DNA of 64,000 bases, from contig OX352774.1 of assembly GCA_947095535.1 (NCBI GenBank), positions 38,828,496-38,892,495 on the forward strand. Direction: 5' to 3'. The position numbers and the translations under genes are program-made. Numbering within the stretch: the stretch's first letter is position 1; every line of letters starts with the position of its first letter. This DNA comes from Poecilobothrus nobilitatus (lineage: Eukaryota; Arthropoda; Insecta; Diptera; Dolichopodidae). The notes under the pieces are model-generated. The model was not told the DNA's origin. It made no database searches and saw only the letters and a list, made by a program, of their open reading frames with translations. Positions 57,250-64,000 of the stretch are shown one piece after another.

Positions 57250-59083
57250 TTGCCATGCAGGGTTGTGTCGCGCTCTCGATAAAAATAGGCTTTATTTTGT
57301 GTTTGACATTTGACATAAGTCGAAATTTGTAATAATTATCAGAGACCTAAGTGGTCATATGTAAATAACTAACGAAAATCGCCTACCTAAAAATTATAAC
57401 AACTAGAAATGTAGGAGTTCGTAAACAATAAACTGTTTGTTGTGGTTTTGTATGGATTTATATTAAGAAAACCTATTTTAAAAGGCAACGTCTGCATAAA
57501 AGTAAAGCAGTACATGTTTAACACATAAACTTCTCGACACTCTCATCATTAAAATTGATCTAATGCTGAACTGAATTGATTTATTATCTTTTAATTTGAT
57601 AAAAAAAAACTCAAACTGTCACTGCAACTGTCACAGATTACTGTCAGCATTTTAGTTCCTTTAAATTAAAGTCTAGATTTCAGTTTTATTCATATTACCT
57701 ACCTAATAAAGTTTCTCAATATTCCTGCTATCAATTTCGATTAGACCTATTTTTAAAATAACATTTCTTAAATAACAAAGCATCATTTACCCTTTATATA
57801 AAGTAATAAATACTATATCAGATTCTTTTTACTCTTTATTATAAAAAAATAATGAACTCCTATATATTTATTTTTTAAATATTTGAGTAAATTTTTTAGG
57901 TTCGCTAAAAACATAAAAAGAATCTGATAGATACAGACACTATTATAGAGATTTTTGTTTTTTATTTATTCAAAATTTAAAACTACCAAAGCCCATTATT
58001 AATTTAATCTTTCAGGACTAGATAATTTTAACAATCACAGCTTGCATTTACAATTTTAACTAATATTGTTGCTGATAAACCTTCACACATAGAGTAAAAC
58101 AAAAAAACTTGTAGCAGTCTACCATTGAATTACAAAAAAAAAAAAAGAATAAACTTTTTTAATATATAAAAGTTAAAGATAATACAATATCCTTATCTTC
58201 CGTCCTATTCATACACCACACCAAAAATAAAATAAAGCAAACAACCAAAAAAAAAAAAAATTTTTTTTTTTTTTATTAGCTTTTAACATTTTGTATTGAA
58301 AAAGAATGACGTAAAACTATTTCTCAAAATAAACAACAAAACGATGAAGGATGGAGTATGATGGAAATCGCGTAACCGCGAATATTATGTGAATAATATA
58401 TGTACATGTACGTATAAGTTAAAATGTGATTTAAAAACAGTAAAAACAAAAAAAAAGGAATAACAAAAAAACTTTAAGTGAAGGAAATTTTCACTTAACA
58501 GACGTGCCTTTAGTTTTTCAGCAAAAATTTGTTTGCTCTTTTTTTTTTCATAATAGTTTTTACTTTTCTTATGAAAACTTGAATTCCTGAGAAAAAAAAG
58601 GAGTTCAAAGTCAGGTTAAATTTTAAAGTCAATTTTGTTATACTCATGATATACTTATATGCTAGAGGTGTCTTTGGAGATTTGATAGAAGAAAATGAAA
58701 AAATACAAAAATATAAAATATAAATAACATTTTGAAAATTCTTATCATAATTTTGCTCTTTTCTTAAATGGATGACATGGGAAAATTGGAAGAAAATTGG
58801 AATAAATGAAAATAGGATAAAATTTTTTTTTTTTTTTATATAATAAAATATGTACCTACTCGTATTTTCGAAATTCTATTCAGTATTCTGTTTTTTTTTT
58901 TTTTTTGGTTTTCTTTTGTGCTCTTTATTTTATATAGGATTATGTGATCGAATTGGAATTAGAATGAGATGAGTATGCTTTGTATTTATTGTGAAAAAGT
59001 TTTTCATAGGATCAAAAAAAAAAAAAACGTGTACAGTAATAATTAAATAAATTATTATAATATTTTAAACATGAATAATAAAA
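57250..59083. other. AT-rich DNA, nothing recognised
   Basis: A short perfect hairpin TCGCG-gtta-CGCGA complement lies at about 58367-58380. Homopolymers at 58243-58275, 58824-58837 and 58891-58906. No gene. Confidence 0.45.
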
Positions 59084-59660
59084 TAAACAAAATGGTATGT
59101 GAAACAAAAGGTTTTATAAAGGCGCATATTTTCCAAAAGACAATTTTCCATTAGACAGTTTAAAATGTTGTGCCTTACACCAAAATTTGTAAATTTTCTT
59201 AAAATTTTATATATACATATAAGAAAAATTCTGAAAAATCAAGATGCATTTTCTTTAGTTCTAAAGAAACGCTGTTTATAATAAACATGTTAATCTATTA
59301 ATTTGTTTATATTTTATTTTGAAAAAAAATGGCACAAGTGTTTAAATAAATAGTTAATTTTCAATTTTTGACACCTAAACTTTTAAATAGAGAAAACAAT
59401 TTCTGAGATAACTTCTACTAATCGCTTAACGTTTAAAAGATTAAAAAAAAGCTCAAGCTTGAGATACACACATTTGAAAAGAGGGATTTTTTCAGGTGTT
59501 TTCGTAATTGGTTGTGTTACATAAAAAAAAATGTTCCACAACATTTTTAAGAGATCTAACTAACTATTCCGGTTAATTATATGTTTCTATACAGAGTGAC
59601 AGAGTGAAACTATATAATAACTAATTTTTTTTGAAAATTTTTGAAAAAGTTCTTAAAAAT
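59084..59660 (-). mobile_element. HINE-C, diverged copy
   Basis: It opens (3' side on the minus strand) with 'aaaaggttttataaaggcgc' and 'atattttccaaaag', and closes with 'cagagtgacagagtgaaact' and 'aaaaagttcttaaaaatt'. Middle blocks 'tttcaatttttgacacctaa' and 'tgtgttacataaaaaaaaat' follow the reference copy at 28566. The ACGG tract is decayed. Confidence 0.55.
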
Positions 59661-60066
59661 TGAAGAAATGTCTGCAAAAAAAACACCTTTCGTGAAAATT
59701 ATTGAAATTTCTAAATTTCTTAAAAATTTTTTTTTAATAATATCATTATACTGTATGCTTTATTCACAGCACTACCAAACCGTCTTCTTTTGATTCTGGT
59801 CCCATTCTGGTCTTATATAAAATATTTAATCCATTCTGACCTTGATGGTTCATTCTAGTAATTTGCTTTAACAAATTTTCAGAAATGGCAACTAATGGTA
59901 AATGCAAATAAAAAAAAAATTTTTAAGAAAAAATTACTCTTTAATTAATTGATTTTCTACATCTTTGTTTATGTAAAATTTAATACACGAGAAGAACCAT
60001 CCTACTATTATTTTCCAGCAATATGTTAAGTTAAAGCCAGATTTGAAAATGATTCGGTCAAAAATA
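59661..60066. other. AT-rich DNA, nothing recognised
   Basis: A small direct repeat 'cattctgg/tcattctga' lies near 59800. Nothing else. Confidence 0.4.
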
Positions 60067-60216
60067 TTTAGTTTAAAAGATTAAGTAAAAAATATGTATT
60101 CCAATGTGAAAAAATTCTCTGGATGACATTCAGTTTTCCCCATAGCAGACTCACTGCCGAACGGGTTTTTCCAGAGTTGGATCTTTCTGATAAAATTTTA
60201 AAAAATTTATAAGTTA
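60067..60216 (+). pseudogene. hAT-type transposase C-terminal scrap
   Basis: The plus strand reads KYVFQCEKILWMTFSFPHS then RLTAERVFPELDLSDK. This matches the conserved end of hAT-related transposases, 'W..L....LSxPHSNAxAERVFSxLxLIKTDxR', with PHS and ERVF correctly spaced (the usual FS is FP here). A stop comes soon after. It is a short dead fragment with no visible inverted ends. The surrounding 150 bases are too decayed to extend it. Confidence 0.45.
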
Positions 60217-61434
60217 TCACATAAATTGAAGACGCGGCATAAAAAAATTTTACAATTTTTAGCTCTAAAAGTTCATTTATTTTATGTACATATAACTTGC
60301 AAACTTATTCAAGATTTTGTATACTTTAGCAAATTTTGGTTTAGATATTGAAGTTTGCAAGTTACAGATAATTATAATAATAATGAATAATATTTACTTA
60401 TAATAGTAAATATCGTGATATTAAATATGGAAACACCACATGTTTCTTTTTTTAACTAAAACGTTCGAATCACAAAATATTTAACACCTCATTTAACTAA
60501 TTGATTAAAAACTTTTTTTTCTTCTTTGATTTCTGGAAGAGATAATAGATGAAATAATCTTTTAACTTTTAGAAAAACAGTTTTATATTAGCACCGCTGT
60601 AATGTAACGGATTCAATGACCGAATAAATCGAAAAAGCATGATTTAAACTACATATATGTAACAGCTATCTAGAATAGTTTTTAAGTACAATATTTCCGA
60701 ATCCTAGGGAATGATATTAAATGTTCAAAATGAAATATTAATTTTAATTCTTTGCCAGAACTTTGATATAGAAATTGAATATCAGTTTTCGGAAATCTAT
60801 ATTTGTACCCAGAATGTAATTGGCTTTTATTCTAATTTAGATAAGAGCTATAAAAATTTCCTTTCCAACTATACACAATGTAAAATAATTCCGATTAAAA
60901 TAATGAAAAAAATTTCTCATAAAAAATATAGGTACGTGATTATCATTTCGCATTAATCTTTTATTTAATTTTTCTTTTAACGAAATGTTCCATCAATTAG
61001 TATTAAAATATTTGACATCATATTGGTACTATTTTTAGACAACAATAAAATCTACTAACAAGATTAATTAATTGCACTGTTCGGAATTTTGAATAGTAGA
61101 AAATTGAAATTTCACGGTTCAGTTAAAAAAAAAAAACAAAAATTCCAAATTTTATTTTAAATAAATTATAATTAAATATATGTTGGCTTGGATTCATAAA
61201 TTGGGTTACGATGCCATATTATTAAAGTTTATTATGCTTCAAAACGAAGTAGTTTACTTTTTATAAATATTTTTGTATTTCGGGGATCTACAGTTATACA
61301 GTTTTTATATAATATAATAACTGGTAAATGCACAAAATAATTTAATTATATAAATTAATATTCATAAGAATATTCAATTTACATCTACTATTATACTATT
61401 ATTAGATCTACAAAAAAAAATTTACTATTAGTTC
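60217..61434. other. AT-rich DNA, nothing recognised
   Basis: The open frame 60711-60956 (81 codons) and a short one at 61182-61268 lack recognisable domains. No repeats called. Confidence 0.4.
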
Positions 61435-61503
61435 ATGTTAATATATGGTCTCAGTGTGCCTTTTTGGCAAACACCTTAACCTAACCTAACCTAATGTTAA
61501 TAT
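61435..61503. mobile_element. 49-bp insertion with 10-bp target duplication and CCTAA tail
   Basis: ATGTTAATAT occurs at 61435-61444 and again, exactly, at 61494-61503. Between them lie 49 bases: 'atggtctcagtgtgcctttt', 'tggcaaacaccttaa', and a run of CCTAA units at the right end. The layout is that of a severely 5'-truncated retroposon insertion with a pentanucleotide tail. CCTAA is also the complement of the common insect telomere repeat TTAGG. Confidence 0.6.
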
Positions 61504-61601
61504 TTATATTTTTGAAAATTAATTAAAAAACTTTTTTAAATTCAGAAATTGAAAATTCTTATTTAAACATTGCAACTTCAACTTAAATTTAAATCAAAAC
61601 T
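61504..61601. other. Short AT-rich spacer
   Basis: Nothing recognised. Confidence 0.4.
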
Positions 61602-62393
61602 AACAAGGTATAATGTAAACCAACGGTTTTTAAAAGCGCACATTTCCAAACGCAATACAAACTATTTAGAATAAGACTTGCACAAAAATTTTAAAATTTC
61701 ATGTAATGAGAAAAAACGTGAAAATATGACTTTTCTGGAATTTTGAAAGGCTGTAAGTCCCGAACCCTATATAACTAAAAAAAAACCGTTAACACACGTA
61801 AAAATATATTATTGAACCTGTAATTTTCATGTCTCGCCGAAGAAAAATTTTTACAGGTGCCTAAGTTTCAGGTGTCTAAAAACAGCAAATTTTTGAGTAA
61901 TAACTCTTAAAGAAGGGGTGTTACCAAAAAATTTTCTGAGGAAACTTATACTAATTCTAAAAGTTCTTTCTTGTCTCAAATTTCCTATCTAAACGCGTGC
62001 CGGAGTTATGAAAAAAGAAATTTCATGCAAAATGTGGTTTTCACATAACGGTAAATTTAAATAGTAAATTTAAAAAAAATTTTGTAATTATGATATTAAT
62101 TTACAAAGCTAAAAAAAATACCTGTCGAATGATGTTTTCAGATTGAAAAAAAGCAGAACATAAGATATATGCGTTTAAAAATAGGGCTTTTTCAAAGTTT
62201 GAGGGGCTGTAGCTCCGTAGTGGATGGGGCTACATGAAAAAGTTGTTCCATAAAATTATTTTTTTTATGCGACCTACCCATGGTTAAAATTTATTTTCTC
62301 TATCTTTAACGGTGCAGAAGTTTTGTAAACAGACGGACGGACGGACAGAGTGAAGCTAATTTTTCAAAATTTTTTTGGAAATGTGCTAAAAAT
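61602..62393 (-). mobile_element. HINE-C, second good copy
   Basis: Both ends match the copy at 28566-29791: 'aacaaggtataatgtaaacc', hairpin AAACC-aac-GGTTT (stem kept, loop changed) and 'taaaagcgcacatttcc' on one side; ACGG x3 with 'gacagagtgaagctaat' and 'ggaaatgtgctaaaaa' on the other. It is about 430 bases shorter because one of the two related core blocks is missing. Confidence 0.7.
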
Positions 62394-64000
62394 TATCTAT
62401 GGATTGTTTTTTTAAGTTTTAAATTTTTTTTGTAGAAAAATTCTTTTCATAAATTTTCCATATTAAATTAAATTTTGAACTGAAAATCTGAAAATTCGTC
62501 TTTAATCGAGAAAAAAAAAAATTTTTGTTTTTTTTTTGTTTCTATTCAATAAATTTTAAAATGGAATTAAAAATTTCTTTCCATTAACTTAAATCAACAA
62601 AAAGATATTTCTTAATTTTTAATTGTTTAATCCAGTCTTTAAACTTTATAACCTTCAAATAGATTCTATAGAATTTAATTTGATAAATCAAAATTATTTA
62701 ATCTGTTCTAATACATTTTTTATATTTTACACCCTAATAACTCATCTAATTCAAATATTTAACAAAAAATTTCAATTTTTTATATTCATTTTTTTCATTT
62801 TCTAAATATTGTCCTTATAAATTTTGTCTCTTCAATTTTTTTTTTTTCTAAATCATTAAGAAGAACATATATACATAAGTATTATATAAAATGCTGAAGA
62901 AAAAATATATCTAATATTAAAGAAAAATATATATATGTATATCATATTTTTTTGTAAAATTGATTTTAAGTGGACATCAAAGTGGTTTACCCTTAAATAA
63001 ATACATAGATTCACATTTTTATATAGCCAAAAAAAAATTTTTTTCTTTTTTATATGTACAGTAATTAGTAGACTCCAATTAACAAAAAACAAAAAAAAAA
63101 ACAAAACAGAAAAGAAAAATATAAAAGAAACAGCAAATACCTACCAAAAAAAAAAAAAAAAAAAACAAGTCATTAAAAATCGTTCATCGGTTGTTAGTAT
63201 TTCATTTTCAAACTCAAATCTTTAAATTTATGCTTTCATTCAAAATCTTTTAGAATCACATCATATACTCATGTACAAAAAAATTTTATACAGTAAGATT
63301 CATCAAAAAAAAAAAAAAAAAAAATACATTTTCCTTTAAGATTTATACAAATAAACAACAAATATCATCATCATTTTCGACGTCGTTTGGTTAATCAAAC
63401 ACAAATTTTTTTTTCTTGTCGTCATTTCACATCAAACATTAAAAAACAAACAAACAAAAATTACTAAAATAAAAAACAAAAATCATAAACGAATCAATTT
63501 TTTTTTTTTTTTCAATTCTGTTATTTTAAATTTTCTTCTACTACAAATGTTTCAACCTCCCCCACACCAGTGAAATAAATATCTATCTATACAAATATAA
63601 TTATCTGTATATATTATATATATAAACTACATTGTGAAAAAAAGTTCACACATACATAACAACATAAATAATATATATACCATGACCTTTCTTAATAATT
63701 CCTTGTATATATATATATATATATATATATTTAAAATCAATAAAAAAAACAAAATAAAAAAATTTCAATACTACACTAGACGACACAACAAAAATAAAAA
63801 AATTAAAATGAAAATCGTCGATTTTTCTATTCTAACAAAAAAAAAAAAGTTATATTTTCCTAACTGTAAATTTTTTTTTTTTTTTATTTTGCAAAACGAA
63901 AAAAAATAAAAAACATCCTTTACAAAATTTCTTTTAGAAAATTTTTTCTATCATCCAGCTCCAACAATAGTTCTTTATAAACTGATTTTGGTCAGGATTT
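62394..64000. other. Homopolymer-rich AT DNA, UTR- or intron-like
   Basis: Dense A/T runs (62510-62540, 62836-62848, 63145-63165, 63306-63324, 63498-63514, 63868-63885) and a (TA)n microsatellite at 63705-63730. The lysine-rich frame at 63634-63909 is an artefact of these. The last 60 bases (from about 63945) are more balanced but too short to interpret. Confidence 0.4.

Overview
The window looks like non-coding DNA from an insect nuclear genome, most likely a fly (Diptera). It is extremely AT-rich, full of poly-A/poly-T runs, and contains no intact protein gene that I can defend. Long open frames are rare and most are by-products of repeats. The taxonomic inference rests on several DINE-1/INE-1-like elements: their ends (TATACCC...GGGTATA, a CCGTCCGT tract, a hairpin just before the 3' end) match the layout of Drosophila INE-1. 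Degenerate LINE fragments and a tRNA-derived SINE add to this. A 200-base run of N (15088-15287) shows that this is an assembly scaffold. Labels such as HINE-A/B/C and LINE-E are mine.

Layout. 1-2.9 kb: HINE-C fragments, then a decayed LINE reverse-transcriptase end. 8.2-11.1 kb: a nest of LINE-E 3' ends, a complete HINE-A (9681-11012) carrying a seven-copy ~142-bp minisatellite, and a broken tRNA-like sequence. 13.2 kb: an RTE-like LINE remnant. 14.8-18.5 kb: a LINE-E end, the gap, half of a HINE-B, and two further HINE-B copies head to head. 20.8-25.2 kb: homopolymer-rich DNA resembling a long 3' UTR, next to a possible minus-strand terminal coding exon (25156-25221). 26.4-30.8 kb: HINE-C copies, an RNase H-type LINE remnant and a foldback element built from AAATCCC motifs. 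33.4-38.7 kb: two MITE-like palindromes, a HINE-B, a second candidate minus-strand terminal exon (36635-36719), and LINE remnants. 40.2-43.6 kb: a near full-length HINE-B, a SINE, and a foldback composite that encloses a GC-rich island and a broken RING-finger gene fragment. 43.8-52.1 kb: HINE-C copies, an inverted LINE-E pair and an RTE-like remnant. 53.6-57.3 kb: two more SINEs and another foldback. 59-62.4 kb: HINE-C copies, a hAT-like transposase scrap and a 49-bp insertion ending in CCTAA repeats. The rest is AT-rich sequence in which I recognise nothing.

Most of the identifiable content is non-autonomous or dead. No intact transposase, helicase or reverse transcriptase is present, so any mobilising machinery must lie elsewhere. 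The most interesting points are: three unrelated-sequence HINE families with one shared end architecture; a SINE whose copies show a compensatory base-pair change in a stem; the foldback that appears to have captured gene sequence; and the candidate terminal exons. Protein homologies were recognised by eye from frame-by-frame translation and need a database search.
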